Under the pieces are notes generated by a model. It was given only the letters and a program-made list of their open reading frames with translations, was not told the origin of the DNA and did no database searches. Positions 1-7,295 of a stretch of 23,950 nucleotides of DNA are shown here, in pieces (the stretch's first letter is position 1; each line of letters opens with the position of its first letter). This stretch comes from Candidatus Bathyarchaeota archaeon BA1. GTDB lineage: Archaea; Thermoproteota; Bathyarchaeia; Bathyarchaeales; Bathyarchaeaceae. The stretch spans positions 1 to 23,950 of the forward strand of contig LIHJ01000017.1 of assembly GCA_001399805.1 (NCBI GenBank), given 5' to 3'. Made by a program: the position numbers and the translations under genes.

Positions 1-611
1 TGAGACCAGTTCATTTCACGTCCGGACTGGGTCCGCTTACTGGCATTTGGGGCCCGTTGATTGTTGCTGGGATAAGTGTTCTTGGGCATCTGGCTGGATT
101 GTGTGCAAAATACAATACCCCCCTGATAGTTTCATCGGCTCAGCCGGATACTCTTCCGTTGTTGCATGAGACCTTGCGTACAGCTTACATAGCGGAAGGC
201 AGGCCGGAGGCCTACAAGCCGGACATGATTCGTTATCTCTCCAGTGAACAATTCGCATATGCTTCGGGAGTTCAAGGCATTCTCGTCAGGGAGAAGTGTG
301 CAGTTAATGTTCTGATTGGCCCATTCTACGCGGAATCGCTTATCTTCGCTGAAACTGGAGCTCGGGCGGGCGCCATTCAGATAGCTGGCACCGGTCGGGT
401 TCTTCAACAATCGTTCTTCGCGGTTGTTTGTGACTATAACATCATTGGTGAAGAGTGTTATGCTGCCGGCGCGTATGTTTCCAAGGATCCAGTGCAATTG
501 GCTAGTATCGCTGGGCAGGATGTAGGCAAGTTCATCGGCGTTGGGCTCATTATAGCTGGTGTTATCTTGATCATGTTGGGCGTTAGCATAATTCCGTGGC
601 TTAAAATGTAG
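1..611 (+). CDS. Membrane protein, DUF6754-like (5' truncated by window edge)
   Basis: The reading frame is open from base 3, so the true start lies upstream of the window and only about the last 200 residues are seen. The visible protein has a hydrophobic segment near the edge (residues GPLIVAGISVLGHLAGL), a soluble central region, and a C-terminal membrane helix (FIGVGLIIAGVILIMLG). The central part carries the blocks GILVREKCAVNVLIGPFYAE, SLIFAETGARAGAIQIAGTG and CDYNIIGEECYAAGAYVS. I associate these from memory with the uncharacterised family DUF6754, but no search was possible. It is the first visible gene of a tightly spaced operon, with the next start 12 bases after its stop. The function is unknown. 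The combination of a conserved soluble patch and flanking helices suggests a membrane complex subunit, which is an inference. Confidence 0.7.
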   Translation, partial: RPVHFTSGLGPLTGIWGPLIVAGISVLGHLAGLCAKYNTPLIVSSAQPDTLPLLHETLRTAYIAEGRPEAYKPDMIRYLSSEQFAYASGVQGILVREKCAVNVLIGPFYAESLIFAETGARAGAIQIAGTGRVLQQSFFAVVCDYNIIGEECYAAGAYVSKDPVQLASIAGQDVGKFIGVGLIIAGVILIMLGVSIIPWLKM

Positions 612-623
612 GAGTGATTATAT

Positions 624-1265
624 ATGTCTGCCATAGTGCGGCGAACGATCCCGCTGGTTGTAACATTCATCGTTGGGATGTTTCTGCTATTCGAATACTT
701 CTTTATGGTGCCTGCCGCTAAAGCATTCGGGAAGGATTTGCTTAGTTGGGGGGTTGTGATACTCGCTTTCGCCATGGGGTTAGGCGCGATCGTCGTAAGC
801 CAAGTTCATGTCCGTCATGTACTGAAGCGAACACCTGGCCAATGGTACTACAGCATGATTCTGCTGGCAATGCTAGTCCTATACTTAATTGTTGGTCTGG
901 CATTGACTCCACTGGCAGCACATCCGTCCTGGACGTGGCTATATTGGGCCACGTTCGGGCCCCTCAGCGCAACCATGTACTCGATATTGGTGTTCTATAT
1001 GTTTTCTGCTGCCCAACGAGCGTTTCGAGCCCGAACCAAGGAGGCAGCTCTACTGTTAGTCGTAGGTTGCTTGACGATATTAGCCAACGCACCAATTGGG
1101 GAAATGATATGGGCTGGCATCCCCACGGTTGGCGAATGGATCATGGGCGTTCCAAACATGGCTGGCTTCCGTGGAATGATGATCGGGGTGGCGCTGGGGT
1201 CAATCATACTGGGTCTACGAACTTTACTAGGGCGTGAAAGAGGGTGGCTAGGTCGCCCTGATTGA
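624..1265 (+). CDS. Uncharacterised polytopic membrane protein (operon gene 2)
   Basis: A 213-residue protein dominated by about six hydrophobic helices, near residues 8-28, 36-58, 75-97, 105-128, 142-162 and 181-203, with short polar loops. No catalytic motif was recognised. The ATG at 624 follows an AGGAGTGA ribosome binding site at a normal distance, so the start is well supported. Its stop overlaps the upstream region of the next gene, which has its own GGAGGT site, so the two are probably translated together. It is most likely an integral partner of the neighbouring DUF6754-like and single-anchor proteins. That role is inferred only from gene order and membrane topology. I do not recognise the family. 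Confidence 0.75.
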   Translation: MSAIVRRTIPLVVTFIVGMFLLFEYFFMVPAAKAFGKDLLSWGVVILAFAMGLGAIVVSQVHVRHVLKRTPGQWYYSMILLAMLVLYLIVGLALTPLAAHPSWTWLYWATFGPLSATMYSILVFYMFSAAQRAFRARTKEAALLLVVGCLTILANAPIGEMIWAGIPTVGEWIMGVPNMAGFRGMMIGVALGSIILGLRTLLGRERGWLGRPD

Positions 1266-1279
1266 TGGAGGTAACCACC

Positions 1280-2110
1280 ATGAGCTTCATCGCAAAATTT
1301 GAGGAGGTTGATCGACGGATAGTTTATCTCCTAATGATCATAGTAGTTGTTATACCCTTGCTTCGCCCGATAGGCCTACCTATCCTCACCGGGGAAAGAT
1401 CGCGTACATTTCACAAAGTCATAGAAGCGCTTCCAGCTGGGAGTGTGGTGTGGTATGGTGTTGACACTGGAATGGGCGGTTGGCCCGAGCTTAAAGCAGC
1501 CGGTATATCCGTTGCTCAACACCTCTTTTGGAGACCAGTGAAGATCATGTTTGTTTCCTTTGCCTTAGAGGGCCCAATGATATATGAGCTACTCATTAGA
1601 ACGGTTTCCATACCGCCAGACAAAAAGTATGGTACCGACTACGTGTATCTAGGGTTTTTCGCGGGAGGAGAGACCGCCATAGCGGCTGTGGGAGCTGACA
1701 TACATAAATTAGCCAAAGCAGATCACTACGGAACTCCCTTGACGGATCTGCCCATGATGAAAGATTTAGAGAGCATAAAGGATTTTGCCCTAGCCATCAC
1801 GGTCACCCCCGCAACTGACATCTTAGAGGGCTACGTCCGACAGCTTGTGGCTCCATATGGCGCCAAATATGCAATCATCTGCCTAGGCGTCATGGGACCA
1901 GCCGCAGAGCCCTTCTACCCAGCACAAGCAGTTGGATTAATGGTTGGGGCGCGCGTGGGCGCTGAGTACGAGCTGCTCATCGGAAGACTGGGGCCGGGAC
2001 TGGCCAGCATGGACGCACAATCAATGGCGCACTCGTTGGCTCTGATATTCATCGTCTTGGGCAACCTTGGCTACTTCTACCTCCGTAAAGTGAAGAGAGG
2101 TGCCAGATGA
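1280..2110 (+). CDS. Uncharacterised membrane-anchored protein with conserved soluble domain (operon gene 3)
   Basis: A 276-residue protein with an N-terminal membrane helix (about residues 14-32), a long soluble domain, and a C-terminal helix (about 250-270). The chosen ATG at 1280 lies seven bases after a perfect GGAGGT; the frame also offers earlier TTG/ATG codons at 1262-1265 without such a site. The soluble part contains ALPAGSVVWYGVDTG, YGTDYVYLGFFAGGETAIAA, GTPLTDLPMM and VGLMVGARVGAEYELLIG. I recall similar blocks in uncharacterised membrane proteins of several bacterial phyla, but cannot name a Pfam family with confidence. The alternation of beta-like and alpha-like segments is reminiscent of a Rossmann-type fold (inference). 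The stop overlaps the next start by four bases, showing translational coupling. No enzyme activity can be assigned. Confidence 0.75.
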   Translation: MSFIAKFEEVDRRIVYLLMIIVVVIPLLRPIGLPILTGERSRTFHKVIEALPAGSVVWYGVDTGMGGWPELKAAGISVAQHLFWRPVKIMFVSFALEGPMIYELLIRTVSIPPDKKYGTDYVYLGFFAGGETAIAAVGADIHKLAKADHYGTPLTDLPMMKDLESIKDFALAITVTPATDILEGYVRQLVAPYGAKYAIICLGVMGPAAEPFYPAQAVGLMVGARVGAEYELLIGRLGPGLASMDAQSMAHSLALIFIVLGNLGYFYLRKVKRGAR

Positions 2111-2847
2111 TGCTGACGTGGGAGCTTCTTGGAACATGGTTGGCCGTAGCGTTCACCCTCTTCATCTACACGTTTCCATTCAAGGACAATCCGCTTTATC
2201 GTTTCTCCGAGCATGTGTTCGTTGGCTCCGCTGCGGGCTTCGCTGTGGTGATGGGGATAAAAAATATCCGGGACTACGCTTGGATGCCCATGACCACGAA
2301 GGGAGAATGGGCTTGGATCATCCCAATGATCCTCGGCATCCTGCTGTACTTCAGATTCTCAGGAAAATACTATTGGGTAAGCCGATATGGACTTGGCGTA
2401 ATTATTGCGATAGGCACGGCGATTGCGATGAGAACCCTGGTAGAAGCCCAATTCTTGGCGCAGATCAGATTAACCGTATTGAATCCCTTGGCAACGGCGC
2501 CCAAACTCATCGCTGGGACACCGAAGATCGCATACCTCAACAACATACTCATCATAATAATGGTGATAACGGTGGTAACCTACTTCATCTTCACGGGTGG
2601 AACAAAAATACAACCCACCAGAACCATCAGCACCATGCGTGAAATCGGGAAATACAGCATGATGGTGGCCTTCGGAGCCACCTTCGGAAGCACCATAATG
2701 ACAAGAGTGGCCTTCTTCATCGAAAGAACTACATTAGTCATAGCTGAGGAAGCGCGCATCTTCCTTCCCTTCGCATTCCTACTAATAGCACTGGCGATGA
2801 TACCCAGGGGATACTACGAACGCGCAAAAATACTGAAGAAAAGGTAA
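2107..2847 (+). CDS. Uncharacterised polytopic membrane protein (operon gene 4)
   Basis: A 246-residue protein with about seven predicted membrane helices, starting with a helix near residues 6-24 and ending near residues 215-235. Distinctive loops read FPFKDNPLYRFSEHVFVGSA and GKYYWVSRYGLG. A late segment (EIGKYSMMVAFGATFGSTIM) is glycine- and threonine-rich. The start overlaps the preceding stop by four bases and is preceded by GAGAGGTG, so it is coupled to gene 3. A T-run terminator follows about 23 bases after the stop, making this the last gene of the operon. I do not recognise the family. The invariant-looking FKDNP..R..EH motif may be useful for searching. Its function is presumably shared with the other three proteins. 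Confidence 0.75.
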   Translation: MMLTWELLGTWLAVAFTLFIYTFPFKDNPLYRFSEHVFVGSAAGFAVVMGIKNIRDYAWMPMTTKGEWAWIIPMILGILLYFRFSGKYYWVSRYGLGVIIAIGTAIAMRTLVEAQFLAQIRLTVLNPLATAPKLIAGTPKIAYLNNILIIIMVITVVTYFIFTGGTKIQPTRTISTMREIGKYSMMVAFGATFGSTIMTRVAFFIERTTLVIAEEARIFLPFAFLLIALAMIPRGYYERAKILKKR

Positions 2848-2869
2848 CGTGAACCACAAACATCCCTCC

Positions 2870-2876
2870 TTTTTTT
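2870..2876 (+). terminator. T-run terminator after the membrane operon
   Basis: A run of seven T follows shortly after the stop of the last membrane gene and leads into A-rich sequence (TTTTTTTAAAAAA). Archaeal RNA polymerase commonly terminates at such T-runs. There is no strong GC hairpin before it. Confidence 0.5.
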
Positions 2877-2948
2877 AAAAAAGAAAAGAAATTAAGAAGT
2901 AGGAATCGGCCCATCCTTTCAATTCGTCGAGATTACAAAAAGTAAATA

Positions 2949-2958
2949 AGATTTATCT
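2949..2958 (+). promoter_or_regulatory. Probable TATA box for the amidohydrolase gene
   Basis: AT-rich GATTTATCT lies about 50 bases before the ATG at 3008, in an intergenic stretch with no gene. The position suits an archaeal promoter with a transcript leader of roughly 25 bases that would carry the GGGGTGA site. Confidence 0.35.
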
Positions 2959-3007
2959 TCTCAAAGCAAACCATTCTTCGGTGGCACACGGATTCTGGGG
3001 TGAAATC

Positions 3008-4639
3008 ATGTATGACATCCTGATCGAGAGGGGTACGGTCATCGACGGAACAGGCAATCCCTGGCTTAAGGCTGATGTTGCCATCAAAGAGGGGCGGATA
3101 GTTGACATAGGCGATTTAGCCTCATCCCCCGCCACCATCACCATAGACGCCAAGAGCATGGTGGTCTGCCCCGGCTTCATAGACGTGCACTCCCACTCCG
3201 ACCTCCAGCTCCTAATGAATCGACACGGCGAGAGCAAGGTCAGGCAGGGCATAACCACAGAGGTCATCGGGAACTGCGGCTCCTCCGGCGCCCCCCTAAA
3301 CGATGAAATCAAGCAGGAGATCAGGAAGACCACCCCCCTCCTAGAGGAGGCCAAGGTCGAACTCGACTGGTCGAGCATGGAGGAGTATTTGGGGAGGTTG
3401 GAGGACCCTGGGATATCCATAAACGTGGCCACACTGGTCGGCCATGCCAATGTCAGGGTCTGCGCCATGGGATACGACCGTAGGGCCCCAACCGACGCTG
3501 AGCTCACAGAAATGAGGCGCCTAGTCGAGGAGGCGATGGAGGCCGGTGCCTTCGGCCTGTCCACAGGCCTCATATACCCGCCCGGCTGCTACGCTGACAC
3601 GGATGAGATAGTTGAGCTAGCCAAGGTTGTTGCCAAGTATAAAGGCATATACGCGTCCCACATCAGGGGTGAGGACGCCCCAAGGCTCATCGATTCCGTT
3701 AGGGAGGCCATAGAGATAGGGGAGAGAGCCGGCATCCCCGTTGAGGTATCCCATCACAAGGCTCATGGGAGGCCAGCGTGGGGCAAGGTGGGGACGACGC
3801 TTAGGATGATGGAGGACGCCAGGGAGAGGGGCGTGGACGTAACCTGCGATGTGTATCCCTACACCGCCGCCAGCTTCGGCATGAGCGCCCTCCTACCGCC
3901 GGAGGTTCATGAGGGAGGGGTTGAGAAGATGCTTGAGAGGCTCAGGGATTCGGGCTGGCGTGAGAGGATCCGGCATGAGATGACCGAGGGCATCCCGGGC
4001 TGGCCCAGCCCCTTCCTCACCGCGGGCTGGGACTCGATCATGATATCATACTGTAGGGGGCACCCCGAGTATGAGGGTAGAATGATAAAGGAGGTGTGCG
4101 ACTCCCTCAAGGTGGACCCGTTTGACTTCACCTTCAACCTCCTGATCGAGGAGACGGCGTCGGTGAGCGTCGTTAGGTTCACCATGAGGGAGGGGGATGT
4201 CTGCACCGTTCTAAGCCACCCATTGTCCATGGTTGGCTCGGATGCCTCAATCAGGGCAACCTACGGAGTTTTGAGCAAGGGCAAGCCCCATCCGAGGGCC
4301 TACGGAACCTTCCCAAGGGTTTTAGGCAGATACATCAGGGAGCTCGCCGTATTGAGGTTGGAAGAGGCCATAAGGAAGATGACCTCGCTCCCAGCCCAGA
4401 AGCTGAGGCTGATGGACAGGGGCCTGATAAGGAACGGAATGAGGGCAGATGTCGTAGTCTTCAGCCCAGAGGAGGTCTCCGACGAGGCAACCTACGCAGA
4501 CCCGCACCACTACCCAAGCGGTATAAAATATGTGATTGTGAATGGAAAGATGGTCATAGAAAGAGGAGAACATGAGAAGATTCTGCCAGGGACAATTCTA
4601 CGCCATGGGGGCCTTAACCTCCAGTATTTAGCGCGCTAG
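3008..4639 (+). CDS. N-acyl-D-amino-acid deacylase (D-aminoacylase-type amidohydrolase)
   Basis: A 543-residue member of the metal-dependent amidohydrolase superfamily. These enzymes release D-amino acids from N-acylated derivatives or act on related cyclic amides. Visible features are the N-terminal beta-sandwich strand (DILIERGTVIDGTGNPW), the metal motif HSHSD (His61, His63), the bridging cysteine Cys90 in GNCGS, His218 in ASHIRGED, His249/250 in VSHHK, and the catalytic aspartate Asp412 in VGSDAS. The late HPRAYGTFPRVLGRYIRE block is typical of this subfamily, and the length fits. The ATG at 3008 is preferred over an upstream GTG at 2981 because GGTGA precedes it. Arginine codons are overwhelmingly AGG and the gene looks more GC-rich than its neighbours, which may reflect transfer. 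The substrate (D-aspartate, D-glutamate or neutral D-residues) cannot be told. Confidence 0.85.
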   Translation: MYDILIERGTVIDGTGNPWLKADVAIKEGRIVDIGDLASSPATITIDAKSMVVCPGFIDVHSHSDLQLLMNRHGESKVRQGITTEVIGNCGSSGAPLNDEIKQEIRKTTPLLEEAKVELDWSSMEEYLGRLEDPGISINVATLVGHANVRVCAMGYDRRAPTDAELTEMRRLVEEAMEAGAFGLSTGLIYPPGCYADTDEIVELAKVVAKYKGIYASHIRGEDAPRLIDSVREAIEIGERAGIPVEVSHHKAHGRPAWGKVGTTLRMMEDARERGVDVTCDVYPYTAASFGMSALLPPEVHEGGVEKMLERLRDSGWRERIRHEMTEGIPGWPSPFLTAGWDSIMISYCRGHPEYEGRMIKEVCDSLKVDPFDFTFNLLIEETASVSVVRFTMREGDVCTVLSHPLSMVGSDASIRATYGVLSKGKPHPRAYGTFPRVLGRYIRELAVLRLEEAIRKMTSLPAQKLRLMDRGLIRNGMRADVVVFSPEEVSDEATYADPHHYPSGIKYVIVNGKMVIERGEHEKILPGTILRHGGLNLQYLAR

Positions 4640-4687
4640 TTTGTCCCTAAATCGGATGGGGGATGTTGAATTTGTTGTTCGTCGCCC

Positions 4688-4900
4688 ATGCTTATTGCCA
4701 CAGTTTTTAACATTGACATGTCAACTTCAGCTGGCTTGCTTGGGTTTAGGCTTAGGTGGAACGCAAAGCGATGGCTAATTTTAGTTAAGAGACTCCTAAC
4801 TTTAAATCGAGGGGCTGTAGCGGGTTCAGCAGAAGCTACAGTAGTCGGAGAACGGGGAGACGCTATTCCTACATCTAGAGTATTGTGGGATATTCTTTAA
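4688..4900 (+). pseudogene. Probable C-terminal scrap of a TnpB-type transposon protein
   Basis: A 70-codon open stretch whose middle, GLLGFRLRWNAKRWLILVKR then LLTLNRGAVAGSAEATVVGE, resembles the end of IS200/IS605 TnpB proteins. There, a D-x-N-A helix after the zinc ribbon is followed by a G-rich tail with AGSA and a GE/GD. The catalytic DRD is not intact (RLRWNA), no zinc ribbon precedes it, and the frame is closed upstream. If the reading is right this is a short relic of a third tnpB in the same 2.7-kb region. The resemblance is from memory and the sequence is short, so it could be chance. No other gene is visible between 4640 and 4937. Confidence 0.4.
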
Positions 4901-4937
4901 TTTTTTGACCTTAAAAATAGTTTGTTGGCGACGTTGG

Positions 4938-5169
4938 ATGCCTTCCTTGGATGAGTGGGTGCTCGCGGTACGGGATTTGAAAGATTGTGGTAGTAGTTGA
5001 GGGTAGGAGGGACGTATATGCGCTTCGCTTGAGAGGCATTTCCCTCCCATTTCTCCCGTGCAATGAGCGGAGGATGATACGCGACAGGTTGGACGCATCC
5101 TTTTTCGTCCTGAAAACAGAGCATCAGATTCGAGCCGCAGTGATCTTGACCGACTTCGATAGGGAGTGA
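4938..5169 (+). pseudogene. UPF0292-type Toprim protein, frameshifted and 3' truncated
   Basis: Two adjoining frames together encode the N-terminal half of a small archaeal Toprim-domain protein. The first frame gives MPSLDEWVLAVRDLKD from 4938. The second continues from 4981 with KIVVVVEGRRDVYALRLRGI and ends ...AVILTDFDRE followed by TGA. The Toprim signature is clear: a glutamate in VEGRRD and the DxD of LTDFDRE. UPF0292 proteins are usually about 125-135 residues and continue past DFDREG; here everything after DRE is missing and is replaced by hairpin-forming sequence belonging to the adjacent tnpB element. One indel near 4980 breaks the frame. Most likely this was a host gene interrupted by the transposon and then decayed. 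Toprim domains bind Mg2+ and act on nucleic acids; the exact role of this family is unknown. Confidence 0.6.
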
Positions 5170-5180
5170 TAGGGAGGTAC

Positions 5181-5217
5181 TTCACGCCTACGTGAACTAC
5201 CCACCCTTATGGATGGG
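5181..5217 (-). other. Two adjacent hairpins at the 3' end of the minus-strand tnpB (transposon end / omega-RNA type)
   Basis: A perfect 6-bp stem with a 4-base loop (5181-5186 with 5191-5196) is followed by a 7-bp stem with one mismatch (5200-5206 with 5211-5217) whose loop contains the tnpB stop codon. Compact hairpins overlapping the end of tnpB are characteristic of IS200/IS605 right ends and of the guide RNA scaffold made from them. The boundary of the element is probably between 5167 and 5181, directly after the broken Toprim gene. Confidence 0.5.
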
Positions 5218-5946
5218 CTTCTAACCTCATCATCGGATTCAGGTTATCCATAGGGTTAGTTCTGAGCGTGTTCACAGACGCTCCTGCCTTAGAGACCAGC
5301 CCTAAGGCCTGTTTCATTATGTTTTTTGCCCCGTGTTTTTTGCCCCGTTGTAGTCAGCATTTAACCTTGCTCACAGGAGCATTTGAACAAGCCGTTATAT
5401 CGGACACCTCTTCCACCACAGATGGAGCAGGTTTGGCTTGTGTAGGCTTCACCTACAATTATCACGGGAATCCCAAGCCATTTAGCCTTGTATTCAATGT
5501 AGCTTGAAAGGTTACGGTAGGAAAAAACTGTTCAGTTTTCGATCGAACCTTCGTCCTTTGCCATTCCCGTTTTTCCTTATGCCCTTCAGCTTACCTAAAA
5601 CTATTGCCGAGTTTGTTTCTCTTGCCTCTTGAACGATTGCTTTAGAAATCTTGTGAAGCTCATGATTAACTATTCGTCTCTCATGGCTTCCAACTTTTTT
5701 AACAACCTCTCTGTTGGGAAGTTTTTGCCTCAAGTGAAAGTAGTGCCCTCTGATAGCCCTCAATGCTTTGCCATAGAAACGGGCTTTCTCCGTCTTTGAG
5801 TTCAAACTTACTGCAATATTGTGGATGCCTAAATCCACTGCTAAGACGCCATCGCAATCAGCCTTAGGCTTAACCTCTTTTTGGACAACAATATGTAGAT
5901 AGAAATCCCCGTTACGTTTGAGCAGTTTTGATTCGCAAATTTCCAT
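5207..5946 (-). pseudogene. tnpB: TnpB (IS200/IS605 family), N-terminally truncated and frameshifted
   Basis: The RuvC-like nuclease part of a TnpB protein is readable in three pieces. The first frame (5946 to 5512) has RuvC-I in VLAVDLGIHNIAVSL and the block IVLGKLKGIRK, then RRFDRKLNSF. A one-base excess in a six-T run (minus strand, 5522-5527) throws it out of frame. The next frame continues YRNLSSYIEYKAKWLGIPV and EAYTSQTCSICGGRGVRYNG (zinc ribbon). After a second shift, NADYNGAKN (RuvC-III Asp) leads into a 14-bp tandem duplication. Removing one copy restores a normal tail ending MMRLEAHP and a stop at 5207. About 110 N-terminal residues are missing because a stop closes the frame just upstream of 5946. 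No tnpA is nearby. The RuvC-II position reads GK instead of an acidic residue. Confidence 0.85.
5321..5348. repeat. 14-bp perfect tandem duplication inside tnpB relic
   Basis: The 14-mer gttttttgccccgt occurs twice head to tail (5321-5334 and 5335-5348). Deleting one copy restores the tnpB frame from NADYNGAKN to the natural stop, so the duplication is a recent inactivating event, probably replication slippage at a T6/G-rich stretch. Confidence 0.9.
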
Positions 5947-6005
5947 GTCTGGCTCTATTGGAGGCGAAGTTTAGCACAAGATATTAGTCTAACAAAATAA
6001 AATAT

Positions 6006-6025
6006 AGGCTGTTCACGGGTTCGTA
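6006..6025 (+). repeat. Left arm of 20-bp perfect inverted repeat flanking plus-strand tnpB
   Basis: These 20 bases are the exact reverse complement of 7268-7287. The arm lies 36 bases before the tnpB start at 6062, between the two oppositely oriented tnpB relics. Confidence 0.85.
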
Positions 6026-7249
6026 AAACGTATAAGTACAACCTAACTTCTAGTTAGATTGATGGTCGAGATAGTTAGAGCGATTAGCTTTGGATACTAT
6101 TCAACTTCAGAAACGGAACATTTACTTCATGCTTTTAGGGATATGCTTAATATCTGCCTGAACAGGGCGTATGAGACCAAAAGCTTCAGCATTAAAAAGC
6201 TTCATCATGCTTGCTACCCTATGCTCAAAGCTAGGTATGATTACAACAGCCAGTACGCCGTTTCAGCTATTAAAACTGCCGTTTCTATGTTAAGCTCTTG
6301 GAAACGCGTGAAGGGCGGGAAACCCAAAGCGAGAAAGCTGTTCATGAGTTTCAGCCCTTTGCTGACGCATTTTGAGGGGGATAAACTTAGAATATCCATT
6401 AAGCCCAGGGCTTTCCTGACCATTCCATTGAGGTTTGGAAGCTATCAAGAAAGGTTCATTAATCTTTGGGGGAGGGTAAGCTTAAGATAGGGCAAATCCA
6501 GATGAACGAGCATTGGATAATAATCCCGTTTAAACAGGAGATCGACCTGACAAAGCCAAATGAATGCATAGCCATAGATAATAAACGAAAGCAATTTGAC
6601 AGCCATAGATTCCAATGGGAACTATCTAAGGGTTAACACTTCTAAACTTAGAGCAACGCATGAAGCTTATACGAATAAGCTCAAAAGAATTCAGCGAATT
6701 GGAGATTCAAAAGTAAAGAGGCGCCTTTTCACGAAGTATTCAGGCAAAAGAAAACGCAAAGTTCACGATTTACTTCACAAGCTAACTAAGAGGGTTTCAG
6801 GGTTTACAAGGGGTAAAACGCTCATTATGGAAAATTTAAGCAACATAAGGAAGAGTGTGAATCGAGGGGTCAAAAGGTATAATCGATTTAGCAAGCGAAT
6901 TCAGCCAGTCTCTCTAAAGAGTAAGAACCTTAAACGGAGGTTAAATTCGTGGAACTTTAGAAAGTTTCAGTTCATGCTGGATTATAAGCATAAATTAAAC
7001 GGCTTTGACATGGTTTATCTTGACCTATATGAAACTTCAAGCTTATGCTCCAGATGTGGAGGAAAGATAGCTCCAATGGAGAAAACCTGTCCCACATGTG
7101 GGTTGGACAGGGATGCAAACGCCTGCTTAAGCATGCTTAGGATGTGGGGAGGCTCAGGCTCCCCCGAAAGCCTCTCGATGAGCGTGATGAGGCTGGGGTA
7201 TCAAGGCGCATATGCCGATGCGGTGAACCCAGCGGAGCTGAGGGAGGAA

Positions 7250-7282
7250 GTTCACGGATTTAAGCTGTACGAACCCGTGAAC
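7250..7282 (+). other. Hairpin at the 3' end of the plus-strand tnpB
   Basis: GTTCACGG at 7250-7257 pairs perfectly with CCGTGAAC at 7275-7282 around a 17-base loop, within the last codons of tnpB. The same eight bases occur at 6011-6018 near the left arm of the inverted repeat. This is consistent with a transposon-end or guide-RNA scaffold structure. Confidence 0.5.
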
Positions 7283-7287
7283 AGCCT
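7268..7287 (+). repeat. Right arm of 20-bp perfect inverted repeat flanking plus-strand tnpB
   Basis: Exact reverse complement of 6006-6025. It ends nine bases before the stop codon of the convergent DUF4443 gene, so it probably marks the right end of the element. Confidence 0.85.
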
Positions 7288-7295
7288 GTTGACAT

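Noticed and set aside
2100..2642. 180-codon plus-strand ORF overlapping operon gene 4
   Set aside because: It is an out-of-frame shadow of the membrane protein gene, with His/Asn-rich text typical of such shadows.
5268..5507. Plus-strand open frame of 79 codons
   Set aside because: It is the antisense of the tnpB zinc ribbon and C-terminus, which read clearly on the minus strand once the frameshifts are followed.
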